This document shows, in pieces, positions 18,056 through 27,344 of a stretch of 64,000 nucleotides of DNA (positions are counted from its first letter, which is position 1; every line of letters starts with the position of its first letter). The stretch covers positions 54,073 to 118,072 of the forward strand of contig CAVWQS010000004.1 in NCBI GenBank assembly GCA_963757155.1, given 5' to 3'. The notes beneath the pieces are model-generated. The model was given only the letters and a program-made list of their open reading frames with translations. It was not told the DNA's origin and ran no database searches. The position numbers were made by a program, and so were the translations under genes. The DNA comes from DASXQK01 sp963757155 (GTDB taxonomy: Bacteria > Pseudomonadota > Alphaproteobacteria > Dongiales > Dongiaceae).

Positions 18056-18865
18056 GTGATAGCGGGGGCCGAGGAAGACAAGAAGATGCCGCTGCTCGAC
18101 CATCTGGTCGAGCTCCGGCGGCGCCTGCTCTATTCGGTGCTGGCGCTCTTCATCGCCTTCTTCTTCTGTTTCTATTTCGCGCAGCACATCTTCAATTTCC
18201 TGGCCCAGCCCCTGGCGAACATCCTGCTGAAGGAGACGGGGCGCCGCTTCATCTACACCGATCTGACCGAGGTGTTCTTCACCCAGGTGAAGGTCGCCTT
18301 GTTCGGTGCCATCTGCATCACCTTTCCGGTCATCGCCTCGCAGATCTGGATGTTCGTGGCGCCCGGTCTTTACAAGAATGAGCGCTCCGCCTTCCTGCCT
18401 TTCCTGGTGGCCACACCCGTCCTCTTCGTCATGGGAGCGGCACTTCTCTATTACGTGATGATGCCTGTCGCCTGGCGCTTCTTCCTGGGTTTCCAGCAGG
18501 CGGGCGGCCCCGACACCCTCCCCGTGCAGCTCGAGGCCAAGGTCAGCGACTACATCTCCCTCGTGATGAAGCTGATCTTCGCCTTCGGCCTCTGCTTCCA
18601 ACTGCCTGTTCTTCTGACACTTCTGGCCCGGGTCGGAATCGTGAACGTCGCGGGGCTGCGTAAGAAGCGCCGCTACGCCATCGTGGGAGTCTTCGCCGTC
18701 GCGGCCGTGGTCACCCCGCCCGATCCCTTCAGCATGATGAGCCTGGCCATCCCGATCCTGCTGCTCTACGAGATCTCGATCTGGTCGGCCTGGTTCGTCG
18801 AGAAGAAGCGGGCCGAGCGCGACCTCGAGCTCGAGAAGGAACTGAAGGACGACACCCCCGTCTAG
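18056..18865 (+). CDS. tatC: Sec-independent translocase TatC
   Basis: 269 residues with six membrane helices. Family marks: MPLLDHLVELRRRLLYS (start of the cytoplasmic N-terminal motif), LTEVFFTQVKVALFGA, FPVIASQIWMFVAPGLYKNER, and VTPPDPFSM near the end. The start is a GTG at 18056, with an in-frame ATG at 18086 as a shorter alternative. Confidence 0.94.
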   Translation: MIAGAEEDKKMPLLDHLVELRRRLLYSVLALFIAFFFCFYFAQHIFNFLAQPLANILLKETGRRFIYTDLTEVFFTQVKVALFGAICITFPVIASQIWMFVAPGLYKNERSAFLPFLVATPVLFVMGAALLYYVMMPVAWRFFLGFQQAGGPDTLPVQLEAKVSDYISLVMKLIFAFGLCFQLPVLLTLLARVGIVNVAGLRKKRRYAIVGVFAVAAVVTPPDPFSMMSLAIPILLLYEISIWSAWFVEKKRAERDLELEKELKDDTPV

Positions 18866-18956
18866 CCGGGGATGGACAAACCTTCGGCCGGCGGTGCGCA
18901 TCTTTTAGCCCGGAGCCGCGTTAGATTCCTGAAACTGCGGGCTGTGGGGTCCTCGG

Positions 18957-20540
18957 GTGTACGAGTATTGGCTGGCGACGGCCCCGCTGGTGGCGATCGC
19001 GGCGGGCCATGTGATCCTTGCCGGCGTGGTGACCGCCCATGTGCTGCTCCACAAGGCGGATACGAAATCCGCCTTCGGATGGATCGGCGTGGCCTGGCTC
19101 TCCCCGATTTTCGGCGCCGCCCTCTATTGGGCATTCGGCATCAATCGCGTCAGCCGCCGGGCGACGAGATTGCGCCGCCGGCGGGCCCGCCAGGGCGAGC
19201 GCCGGGCCCGCCAGGCAAAAATGGGATTGCCGGCCCAGGGCCCGCGCCAAGTGGAGATCGAGGCAGGGAGAGATTCCGACAGACGCCCCGACGGCCGGCC
19301 GGATAACCGACCCGACCCCCGATCCTATCCGCGAGCCTTTTCCCGCAGGGATGGGCATGAATCCGCCAAGCTGCCCGAGCGCCTGCCCGCATATCTCGCG
19401 ACGATCGCCCAGGTTGCCGAGATCGCCAGCGAGACACCGCTGACGGCCGGCAATTCCGTCGAGATGCTGCGCTGTGGCGATGAGGCCTATCCCGTCATGA
19501 TCGAGGCCATCGGCCGGGCAAAGGTCTCCATCGCGCTGACCTCCTACATCTTCCGCGGCGATCGCGCCGGGAAGGCGATTGCGGCAGCGCTCGGGGAGGC
19601 GAAAGCGCGAGGTGTGGAGCTTCGCGTCATGCTGGATGGCTTCGGCGCCGGTTATCTCTACTCCTCGGGCGCGAGCGCCCTGGTCGCCGCCGGTGTGCCC
19701 TACCAGCGTTTCCTCCACTACTGGATGCCCTGGCGCATGCCCTTCCTCAATATGCGCAACCACAAGAAGCTCCTGATCATCGATGGCAAAGAGGGCTTCA
19801 CGGGCGGCCTCAATATCGGTGCGGAGAACATCCTCGCCTCGCACCCGCGCCACCCGGTGCAGGACCTCCACTTCCGCTTCACCGGTCCCGTCGTGCGCCA
19901 GATGATGACCAGCTTCGCCGAGGACTGGAGCTTCAGCACGGGGGAGCGGCTGGAGGGGGAGGCCTGGTGGCCGGCGATCGAGCCGGCAGGGCCGGTGCTG
20001 GCGCGCGGCATTCCCTCCGGTCCCGACGAGGACGCCGGCAGCCTGGAGGCGGTGCTGGGGTCCGCCGTGGCCGCGGCGCGGCGCCGGCTCAGGGTCGTGA
20101 CCCCCTATTTCCTGCCGGAGTCGAGCCTGGCCATCGCGCTCGCGCTGGCCGCGGCCCGCGGCGTGGAGACGGACGTCATCATTCCCGAACGTACGGATTC
20201 CCTTTTGCTCGATTGGGCCATGCGGGCCCATATCGCCTTCATGAGGACGCCGAGCCTGCGCTTCCATTTCTCGCCCGCTCCCTTCGATCATTCCAAGGTG
20301 GTCACGGTGGACGGTGCCTGGTCCATGGTCGGCAGCGCCAATTGGGATGTCAGGAGCTTCTGGCTCAATTTCGAGTTCGTGGTCGAATGCTATGACGAGA
20401 CCTCGACGGCGCTGATCGACAAGGTGATCGAGGAGAAGATCGCGGCCTCCCGGCCCTTCACGCCCTCGGAGCTGCGGCACCAGCCGACCGCGATCCGCCT
20501 GCGCAATGCGGCCGCCCGCCTTCTCTCGCCCTATCTCTAG
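18957..20540 (+). CDS. cls: Cardiolipin synthase-like phospholipase D protein
   Basis: 527 residues from a GTG. Two N-terminal membrane helices come first (APLVAIAAGHVILAGVVTAHV and FGWIGVAWLSPIFGAALYWAF), then an Arg/Pro/Asp-rich linker, then two PLD domains. HKD motifs are HKKLLIIDGKEGFTGGLN (first) and HSKVVTVDGAWSMVGSAN (second). It makes cardiolipin from phosphatidylglycerol or transfers phosphatidyl groups at the inner membrane. Specificity cannot be read from sequence. It follows tatC by 90 bases on the same strand. Confidence 0.9.
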   Translation: MYEYWLATAPLVAIAAGHVILAGVVTAHVLLHKADTKSAFGWIGVAWLSPIFGAALYWAFGINRVSRRATRLRRRRARQGERRARQAKMGLPAQGPRQVEIEAGRDSDRRPDGRPDNRPDPRSYPRAFSRRDGHESAKLPERLPAYLATIAQVAEIASETPLTAGNSVEMLRCGDEAYPVMIEAIGRAKVSIALTSYIFRGDRAGKAIAAALGEAKARGVELRVMLDGFGAGYLYSSGASALVAAGVPYQRFLHYWMPWRMPFLNMRNHKKLLIIDGKEGFTGGLNIGAENILASHPRHPVQDLHFRFTGPVVRQMMTSFAEDWSFSTGERLEGEAWWPAIEPAGPVLARGIPSGPDEDAGSLEAVLGSAVAAARRRLRVVTPYFLPESSLAIALALAAARGVETDVIIPERTDSLLLDWAMRAHIAFMRTPSLRFHFSPAPFDHSKVVTVDGAWSMVGSANWDVRSFWLNFEFVVECYDETSTALIDKVIEEKIAASRPFTPSELRHQPTAIRLRNAAARLLSPYL

Positions 20541-20588
20541 AGCAAGGTTCACGGGTGAGCTCGATCAAGCTGACCCGTGAACCTTGCT
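20541..20588. terminator. Long inverted repeat after cls
   Basis: Perfect 16-base arms (20541-20556, AGCAAGGTTCACGGGT; 20573-20588 its complement) with a 16-base centre that can itself pair (AGCT either side). It starts directly at the cls stop. No T-run follows, so it may act as an mRNA 3' stabiliser or a weak terminator rather than a classical one. Confidence 0.55.
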
Positions 20589-20733
20589 GTAATTTAATAG
20601 ATTGGAGGCCGATTCACGTCTCCAGCCGCTTCGGCTTGAGGCGGTAAAATTAGTGCCGGGCGGTGGAAACGTTCCAGGGTGCTGGTGAATTGAACTCGAA
20701 GATGCGAAGGTTTCATGGGAATGGCCAAAGGCC

Positions 20734-21558
20734 ATGAGCGAGCAGAAAAGGGCGGAGCGGATCTTGTCGACCCATAACGGGAGCAAGCCTGGCCTGAAAA
20801 ATCACGACGAGAAGGGCGCGGGCCGTCTCAGGGTCTTGAGCTGGAACCTGCTCCGGCTGACGGGAGCGACCGTCGAGGATGTCGCTGGGCTGGTGCGCGC
20901 GGCGAAGCCCGATCTTCTCCTGCTTCAGGAGGCGACCAAGAAGATCGAGGCGCTGCCGGAGCTGGTGGGCGGGCACTTCTTCCGCGAGCCCTTGCCGCGG
21001 CGGATCTACGGGCTGGCGGCGTGGAGCCCGCATGAGTTTCCGCCCCCGCAGGCTCTGGCCCTGCCGGTCTCGCGCATGCCGGGGCGTGTGCCGCCGCGCC
21101 TGGCCCAGCTCGTCCAGATCTCGAATGCCACCTTCGCCAATGTGCATCTGTCCCATGGCCAGCTCCTGAATCGCAGCCAGCTCTTCCGGATCCTGCGCCA
21201 TGTTCAGGGGCCGACCGCCATCATCGGCGATTTCAACGCCTTCGGCCCGACCTTGCTGCCGGGCTTCGAGGATGTCGGGCCGCGCGAGGCGACCCATACC
21301 GCCAATCTCGTCCGCTTCCGGCTGGATCGATGCCTGGTGCGCGGGATCACCTGCCACCGTGCGCGGACGCTGCATGCCGGGTCTTCCGATCATCGCCCCA
21401 TCCTCCTCGATCTCGAGGTGACGGAGGCAGCAGCGGCGCAGCACGCTCCCGGCGCCCTGATGCGGCGCGCCCGGGTGGCAAATGCGCAGAATCTTCTCTA
21501 CGGCAAGATCGCCCGGCTCTACATCGAGGCAAGGCTGGGCGACCGCGAGAGGAAGTGA
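20734..21558 (+). CDS. Endonuclease/exonuclease/phosphatase family protein
   Basis: 274 residues with the EEP fold: RVLSWNLLRL (33-42), LLLLQEATKKIE (catalytic Glu), FANVHLSH, AIIGDFNAFG (Asp, Asn), and SSDHRPILLDLEV (Asp-His). Proteins of this kind hydrolyse phosphodiesters in nucleic acids, inositides or phospholipids. Adjacent cardiolipin synthase makes a lipid-related role possible but unproven. The N-terminal 30 residues are basic and not part of the domain. The preceding 145 bases hold a small GC hairpin and no ORF I trust. Confidence 0.82.
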   Translation: MSEQKRAERILSTHNGSKPGLKNHDEKGAGRLRVLSWNLLRLTGATVEDVAGLVRAAKPDLLLLQEATKKIEALPELVGGHFFREPLPRRIYGLAAWSPHEFPPPQALALPVSRMPGRVPPRLAQLVQISNATFANVHLSHGQLLNRSQLFRILRHVQGPTAIIGDFNAFGPTLLPGFEDVGPREATHTANLVRFRLDRCLVRGITCHRARTLHAGSSDHRPILLDLEVTEAAAAQHAPGALMRRARVANAQNLLYGKIARLYIEARLGDRERK

Positions 21559-21564
21559 GCGGGG

Positions 21565-22550
21565 TCAGGACGAGACGACATCGCCCCAGGCCAAGCCGCG
21601 TGCGTTCTTGTAGACCGCCCCTTCGCGCCGGCTGATCACCCGTTCCTCCGCATTCCCCGTGGCAAGGCAGAGCTTCAGCCGGACATGGCCCTTGCCTGCC
21701 CTGGGATGCGCGATGACGCGGGCATCCGGCAAGGCGGCCGGCAGCCGGGACACCGCGAGATAGATGAACTTCTCGTCCTCCCAGGGAAGCTCCGCCGTCT
21801 TCGCCTGGCGATGCTGGCGGGAGCGGGGCAGGCGGCGGGCGAAATGGCACCAGTCCGGCGGCTGCAGCGGGCAGGCGGCGGCATGGGGGCAGGGCGCCAC
21901 GATCGCGGCACCGGCGGCCAGCAGCCGCTCGCGGGCCGCCAGGATTCGCTGCCAGCCCGCCGATGTGCCGGGTTCGATCAACAGCAGCATGTCGCCGGTC
22001 GCCGCCCAGAGCCGGTCGATGAGGGTCGGCCGTGCCGCGGGCTCCATCTCGTCCAGGACATAGGCGAGAACCACGAGATCGTGGGGCTTGCCACCGGGGA
22101 CTCCGGCGCGGAGGTCGGCGGTCTTCCAGGCGATGTCGCGGGCCGGCAGCCCCGTCGCCAGGCCGCCGGTCAGCCGCTCGCCCCATTTGCGCATGATCGG
22201 GCTGCTCTCGATCAGCAGTGCCGCCTCGAGTTCGCGGCCAAAGCTCGACCGCGGCCCAGAGCGCCGTGCCCGGCCCGGCGCCGGCATCGAGCAGGCGCCG
22301 CGGCGCGAAATCGGGCCGGATCTCGGCGAGCAACTCCAGGCAGGACTGCACGGCGGCGTAGGTGGCCGGCAGCCGCGTGGCGAGATAGGCCAGCACAGCC
22401 GGATCGCCGTCCAGGTGCCGGCGCCCGTCGCGCAGCTCGGCCCGATAGCGCTTCGACAGGGCCTCGGCCGCGCGGCGTCAACTCGGCGAGCGGGGTTCCC
22501 CGAAGCGCCTCGTCCACCGCTTGGCGCAGCAGCACCGGCAGATCGATCAC
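21565..22550 (-). pseudogene. Rsm22 family ribosomal methyltransferase, two frameshifts
   Basis: SAM-dependent methyltransferase of the Rsm22 family (small-subunit ribosome associated). Read across frames: IDLPVLLRQAVDEAL at the start, then LLDAGAGPGTALWAA (SAM site), ALLIESSPIMRKWGERL, VLAYVLDEMEP, and a C-terminal Cys block (PCPHAAACPLQPPDWCHFARRLPRSRQHR) like the Fe-S or zinc motif of the family. Single extra bases at about 22467-22475 and 22231-22237 break the frame; corrected length is about 328 residues. The start is GTG 22550 (or TTG 22556). It is convergent with the EEP gene, 6 bases apart. Confidence 0.85.
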
Positions 22551-22648
22551 AGCCAAACCCGAACCCTCCGCCTAAACCGTCCCCATGTGGACACTCAGGA
22601 GTCCGCCAGCCTATAACCTTGCACCCTAATCTTGCGACTCGTCGGCAG

Positions 22649-23944
22649 ATGCACGACCTGAAAGCCATTCGCGATGATCCAAGCGCCTTCGACGAGGGGC
22701 TGCGGCGACGTGGGCTGCCGCCCCAGGCGGCTGCGATTCTCGAGCTCGATCAGGATCGCCGCCACCTGCAGCAGGCGCTGGAGGAGATGCAGGCCCGGCG
22801 CAATAGCGTCTCCAAGGAGATCGGCGGGCTGAGGGCCAAAGGCCAGGCGGAGGCGGCGGCCGCCGCAGCGGCCGAGGTCACCCGGATCAAGGAATACATG
22901 CCGGCGGCCGAGCAGGCCGAGCGCGAGAAGGGGGCCGTCATCGAGGCTCTGCTGGCGACGATTCCCAATCTGCCGGCGCCGGAAGTGCCGGAAGGCGCCG
23001 ACGAAACGGCGAATGTCGAGGTCCGCCGTCATGGCGATCCCCAGCAGGTGCCGGCGGCGCGCCTCAATGCGCCGCGCCAGCATTTCGAGCTCGGCGAATC
23101 CCTGGGGCTGATGGATTTCCAGACCGCGGCGCGGCTGGCCGGGGCGCGCTTCGTGGTGCTGAAGAAGTCGCTCGCACGGCTGGAGCGCGCGCTTGCCGCC
23201 TTCATGCTGGATATCCATACGACGGAGTTCGGCTATAGCGAGATCTCCCCGCCCTATATGGTCCGCGATTCCGCGCTCTACGGCACCGGCCAGCTGCCCA
23301 AATTTGCCGAGGATCTGTTCCGGGTCTCCGGCGACTATTGGCTGATTCCCACGGCGGAAGTGCCGCTCACCAATCTGGTGGCGGATCAGATCCTGGACGC
23401 TGGCTCCCTGCCGCTGCGCTTCACCGCCTATACGCCCTGCTTCCGCTCCGAGGCGGGGGCGGCGGGCAAGGACACCCGCGGCATGATCCGGGTGCATCAG
23501 TTCAGCAAGGTCGAGCTTGTCTCGGTCACCCATCCCGACCGCTCCGGCGAGGAGCATGAGCGCATGACGGACTGCGCCGAGACGGTGCTGAAGCGGCTGG
23601 GATTGCCTTTCCGCACCATGATGCTCTGCACCGGGGATATGGGGTTCGCCGCGACCAAGACCTATGACATCGAGGTCTGGCTGCCGGGGCAGGGACGCTA
23701 TCGCGAGATCTCCAGCTGCTCCAATTGCGCCGATTTCCAGGCCCGGCGGATGAAGGCCCGTTTCCGCGATCCCGGTGCCAAGGGCACGCGCTTCGTTCAT
23801 ACGCTGAACGGCTCCGGCCTTGCGGTCGGCCGGACGCTGATCGCCCTATTGGAGAATTATCAGCAGCCCGACGGCTCCATCGTCTTGCCGGACGTGCTCA
23901 AGAATTACATGGGCGGCGCCACCGCCATCAGGGCCGATGAGTAA
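22649..23944 (+). CDS. serS: Seryl-tRNA synthetase
   Basis: 431 residues, class II synthetase that charges tRNA-Ser and tRNA-Sec. N-terminal long coiled coil (about 28-105), then catalytic core with motif 2 FRSEAGAAGKDTRGMIRVHQFSKVE and motif 3 LNGSGLAVGRTLIALLENYQ. ISSCSNCADFQARR is also typical. The ATG at 22649 gives the usual MHDLKAIRDDP start. The frame is intact and overlaps surE by 8 bases. Confidence 0.97.
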   Translation: MHDLKAIRDDPSAFDEGLRRRGLPPQAAAILELDQDRRHLQQALEEMQARRNSVSKEIGGLRAKGQAEAAAAAAAEVTRIKEYMPAAEQAEREKGAVIEALLATIPNLPAPEVPEGADETANVEVRRHGDPQQVPAARLNAPRQHFELGESLGLMDFQTAARLAGARFVVLKKSLARLERALAAFMLDIHTTEFGYSEISPPYMVRDSALYGTGQLPKFAEDLFRVSGDYWLIPTAEVPLTNLVADQILDAGSLPLRFTAYTPCFRSEAGAAGKDTRGMIRVHQFSKVELVSVTHPDRSGEEHERMTDCAETVLKRLGLPFRTMMLCTGDMGFAATKTYDIEVWLPGQGRYREISSCSNCADFQARRMKARFRDPGAKGTRFVHTLNGSGLAVGRTLIALLENYQQPDGSIVLPDVLKNYMGGATAIRADE

Positions 23945-24716
23945 ATCCGCGCTCGATCTCAAGCACGCCCGTATCCTCGTCACCAATGACGACGGCATCA
24001 ACGCGCCGGGGCTGAAGATCATCGAGCGGATCGCGCGCAAGCTCTCGCGCGATGTCTGGGTCGTGGCGCCGGAGATGGAGCAGAGCGGGGCGGGGCATTC
24101 CCTGACTGTCCGCCGTCCGCTGGAGGTACGCCGCATCCGGGAGAAGCGCTTCGCCGTCGACGGGACGCCGACGGATTGCGTGCTCATCGCCGTCAACCAC
24201 CTGCTGGGTGAGCGGCGGCCCGATCTCGTGCTTTCCGGCATCAACCGCGGCAGCAATATGGGCGAGGATGTCACCTATTCCGGGACGGTCGCCGCGGCGA
24301 TGGAGGCCACCTTGCTCGGCATCCGCGCCATCGCCATGAGCCAGCTGCGCAACGGGCAGCAGATCACCTGGCGCCTCGGCCTGAAGCATGGCGCCGATGT
24401 CGTCCGCCGCCTGGTCTCGGTCCCCTGGGCCGAGGGCGTGCTGATGAACGTCAATTTTCCCCATATCGCCAAAGGCGACATCACCGGCATGCAGGTGGTG
24501 CGCCAGGGCCGCCGCGCCGCGAATATCGAGGTCGCCCATGCCGTTGGCCCGACCGGCCGCAAATTCCTGTGGATCGGCGATTTCACCACCGACAATCCCG
24601 TGGGCAGCGGCACGGACCTCTGGGCGGTCCGGACAGGGGCCATCGCCATCACGCCGCTGCATCTCGATCTGACCCATGGCGCCATGGCGCGGCGGCTGGC
24701 GGAGGTCTTTCCGTGA
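23937..24716 (+). CDS. surE: 5'-nucleotidase SurE
   Basis: 259 residues. Metal-dependent phosphatase of nucleoside 5'-monophosphates linked to stationary-phase survival. Metal-site DD in LVTNDDGINAPG (14-25), APEMEQSGAGHSLT, the VDGTPTDCV block, and DLVLSGINRGSNMGEDVTYSGTVAAAMEA. It overlaps serS by 8 bases and pcm by 4. Confidence 0.95.
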   Translation: MSKSALDLKHARILVTNDDGINAPGLKIIERIARKLSRDVWVVAPEMEQSGAGHSLTVRRPLEVRRIREKRFAVDGTPTDCVLIAVNHLLGERRPDLVLSGINRGSNMGEDVTYSGTVAAAMEATLLGIRAIAMSQLRNGQQITWRLGLKHGADVVRRLVSVPWAEGVLMNVNFPHIAKGDITGMQVVRQGRRAANIEVAHAVGPTGRKFLWIGDFTTDNPVGSGTDLWAVRTGAIAITPLHLDLTHGAMARRLAEVFP

Positions 24717-25364
24717 GCCTCGCCGCCCGCAAGATCCGCCTGATCATGCTGCTGCGGCGCAGCGGCATCAACGACACCGCCGTGCTCGCCGCGGTGGAGC
24801 GGATTCCGCGCGAGGATTTCGTGCCGGAATCCTTCCACGACCAATCCTATGAGGACAAGGCGCTGCCCATCGGCCAGGGCCAGACCATCAGCCAGCCCCA
24901 GATCGTCGCCCTGATGACCCAGGCCCTGGAGCTCACGCCGCGCCACAAGGTCCTCGAGATCGGGACGGGCTCCGGCTATCAGGCGGCGGTGCTGGCACGC
25001 CTCTCGCGCCGGGTCTACACGATTGAGCGCCACCGGCCCCTGCTGCAGGAGGCGGAGCAGCGCTTCGCCAAGCTCCGCATCCACAACATCACCTCCATCG
25101 CCGGCGACGGCATGAAGGGATGGCCGGCGCAGGCGCCTTTCGATCGGATCGTCGTCACCGCCGCCGCGGCCGAGCTGCCCGAGAACTCTTCTGGGTCAGC
25201 TCGCGATCGGCGGCATCATGGTTCTGCCCATCGGACCCGAACGCGGCGATCAGGAGCTGTTCAAGGTTCGGCGTCGCGAGGAGGGCATCGAGACGGAGAA
25301 GCTATGCGACGTTCGCTTCGTACCGCTGCTTCCCGGCGTGCCGCAGGAGCGGGCCCGGGGATGA
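24713..25364 (+). pseudogene. pcm: Protein-L-isoaspartate O-methyltransferase, one frameshift
   Basis: Repairs isoaspartyl residues using SAM. From GTG 24713: LIMLLRRSGINDTAVLAAVERIPREDFVPE, YEDKALPIGQGQTISQP, VLEIGTGSGYQAAVLA. At about 25187 one extra base shifts the frame, after which LGQLAIGGIMVLPIGPERGDQELFKV continues to the TGA at 25362-25364. Corrected length is 216 residues, normal for the family. The uncorrected frame runs on into the lysM gene, making a false fusion. GTGA overlap with surE and ATGA overlap with the next gene fit an operon. Confidence 0.9.
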
Positions 25365-26692
25365 CATCGCGGGGGGCGCTCGGCCTCCTCCTCCTGCTGG
25401 CGCTCGCCGCCTGCAACAATAACGGCGGCGGCTCGGCCGTGACCCTGCCGCCCAGCGGACCCGCAAGCTACAAGATCGGCGAGGCGCAGAACTACACCGT
25501 GATTGCGGGGGACACGATCGACGGCGTCGCCCAGCAGTTCAACATGCCGGTCGAGGCGCTGATCGCGGCCAATCATCTGGTCTATCCCTATGCGCTGCAC
25601 GCGGGCCAGACGCTGTTCATTCCCGGCCGCGGCGCGCCCGGCGCCGGGACGGGCTATGTCGTCGTCGCCGGCGACACGCTGACCCGGATCGCCCGGCATA
25701 ATGGAACGACCGTGGCGGCGCTTGCGGCGCTCAACGGCCTGGTGCCGCCTTATGTCATCAAGGTCGGCCAGCGGCTCACGCTGCCCGGCGGCTCGCCGAC
25801 GCAGACGGCGGCGGTCGCAGGCGCGACGCCCGTGACGTCGGCCTCGGGCGGCGAGATGATCCAGTTTCCGCCGGCCGAGCCGGCCCCGCCGGTCCCGGCG
25901 GCCGGCTCCGTCAAGGTCGCGACGGAGGCTCTGTCCACGCCGACGGGGGCCAGCGCCACGCCCTCGACTCAGGCGAGCGAGCAGACGGCCAGCCAGAGCG
26001 CGGCGGCCCCGCCGCCCGTGTTGCTGCAACCGGCGAAGCCGACCAGCAAGAGCACGACACCGGCCTCCTCGAGCGAGCCCGCTGCGAGCACGACGGCCAA
26101 TGGCACCGAGCTGCCGGCCGCAACGACGCCGGCGGCGCCATCGACCTCCAGCACCCTGGCCTCCAACACGGCGGGCGCCGGCGCCCCCACCACCGCCGCT
26201 CCAACCACCACACCCAGCACCACCGCGCCCAGCACCAGCGGCGCCTCACCTCTCGTCCCGCCGCCGCAGGCGCCTGCCGAGGTTGCAGCACCTGCGCCCC
26301 GCGGCTCGGGAAAATTCCTTTGGCCCGTCAACGGCAAGGTGGTGTCGGTCTTCGGCCTCAAGGACGGCGGGCAGCATAATGACGGCATCAATATCGCCGC
26401 ACCCCTGGGCACGCCGGTGCGCGCGGCGGAGAACGGTGTCGTGGTCTATGCCGGCAATGAGCTGCGCGGCTTCGGCAATCTTCTGCTGATCCGCCATGCC
26501 GATGGCTGGGTCTCGGCCTATGCCCATTGCGATGCGCTGCTGGTGAAGCGCGGCGATCAGGTGAAGCGCGGCCAGGTGATCGCGCGGGTCGGGCAGACCG
26601 GCGCCGTCTCCTCCCCGCAGCTCCATTTCGAGCTGCGCAAATCAGGGCAGGCGGTGGATCCGACCGCCGAGCTCGGTCCCCAAGGCGCCTGA
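25361..26692 (+). CDS. LysM/M23 peptidoglycan peptidase-like lipoprotein (NlpD type)
   Basis: 443 residues. Lipobox LAAC near residue 18, two LysM repeats (NYTVIAGDTIDGVAQQFN and GYVVVAGDTLTRIARHN), a long Ala/Pro/Thr/Ser linker, and a C-terminal M23 domain (FLWPVNGKVVSVFG, HNDGINIAAPLGTPVRAAENG, YAHCDALLV, SSPQLHFELRK). The first zinc-site His of active M23 enzymes (usually in GxHxGxD) appears here as QHNDGIN, and the final HxH is LHF, so this may be a non-catalytic NlpD-like activator of amidases. The start overlaps the pcm stop. Confidence 0.88.
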   Translation: MTSRGALGLLLLLALAACNNNGGGSAVTLPPSGPASYKIGEAQNYTVIAGDTIDGVAQQFNMPVEALIAANHLVYPYALHAGQTLFIPGRGAPGAGTGYVVVAGDTLTRIARHNGTTVAALAALNGLVPPYVIKVGQRLTLPGGSPTQTAAVAGATPVTSASGGEMIQFPPAEPAPPVPAAGSVKVATEALSTPTGASATPSTQASEQTASQSAAAPPPVLLQPAKPTSKSTTPASSSEPAASTTANGTELPAATTPAAPSTSSTLASNTAGAGAPTTAAPTTTPSTTAPSTSGASPLVPPPQAPAEVAAPAPRGSGKFLWPVNGKVVSVFGLKDGGQHNDGINIAAPLGTPVRAAENGVVVYAGNELRGFGNLLLIRHADGWVSAYAHCDALLVKRGDQVKRGQVIARVGQTGAVSSPQLHFELRKSGQAVDPTAELGPQGA

Positions 26693-26764
26693 CGCGCCGC
26701 TGCGCGGGAACTTCCGCGGCTCTCGCGGGTTGTACGAGGGCCGGGGTCCCCTTTTTTGGAGACG

Positions 26765-27190
26765 ATGATGCAGAACGCTGCGAATTCATGGCGCCGTTGG
26801 GCTGCCGTGGCTTGCTTCGCCGTCCTTGCCGCCTGCACCAGCCAGAAGGCGGCACCGCCCCCCGAAGCCTACCATGTCGCCTTCGCGACCGATTCCTACG
26901 CCATCGACGCAGCGGGCCAGCAGGTGATCAACAATGTCGCCAATGCGGTGGCGGGTCAGAGCGCAGCCCGTGTCACCCTCGTCGGCCGCACCGATGCAGC
27001 GGGCTCACCCGCCTTCAACATGCAATTGTCGCAGAAGCGGGCGACGGCCGTGCATGACGCCCTGATCGCCACGGGCAAGATCGCGCCGGACAAGATCGAG
27101 ACCTCCTGGGCGGCCGAGAAGGAGCAAGCTGCCGCGGGCGGTGCCGCCGAGACGCCGGGTGACCGTGCGGTGGATATCTTCATTCATTAG
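26765..27190 (+). CDS. OmpA-like lipoprotein
   Basis: 141 residues. Signal peptide with lipobox LAAC, then a short OmpA/Pal-type domain: HVAFATDSYAIDAAGQQVINNVA, RVTLVGRTDAAGSPAFNMQLSQKRATAVHDALI, and a late GDRAVDIFIH. This domain binds peptidoglycan diaminopimelate, so the protein probably links outer membrane and wall. GGAG precedes the ATG by 3 to 6 bases (two tandem ATGs at 26765 and 26768). Confidence 0.82.
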   Translation: MMQNAANSWRRWAAVACFAVLAACTSQKAAPPPEAYHVAFATDSYAIDAAGQQVINNVANAVAGQSAARVTLVGRTDAAGSPAFNMQLSQKRATAVHDALIATGKIAPDKIETSWAAEKEQAAAGGAAETPGDRAVDIFIH

Positions 27191-27236
27191 CCGCTCCGAA
27201 CGCCCGTATTCGTAACCGCATGACCAACCTCCGCCT

Positions 27237-27257
27237 CCGGCGACGCCATGTCGCCGG
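27237..27257. terminator. Hairpin after the OmpA-like gene
   Basis: Perfect 8-base stem CCGGCGAC / GTCGCCGG with loop GCCAT, 47 bases after the stop. No T-run follows, so termination would be weak or factor-dependent. Confidence 0.4.
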
Positions 27258-27344
27258 CAAACTAGTCGCGTCGCCGCGGCGCTAGCAAAAGGCGACCCGC
27301 AGGGGCATTGAGGCGGTCGGCCTCCGGGGAAAACAATCCCGCCC

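Noticed and set aside
26733..26757. CCGGGGTCCCCTTTTTT as an intrinsic terminator before the OmpA-like gene
   Set aside because: The T-run is real, but the G/C arms leave no room for a loop, so a stable hairpin directly before it is not supported.
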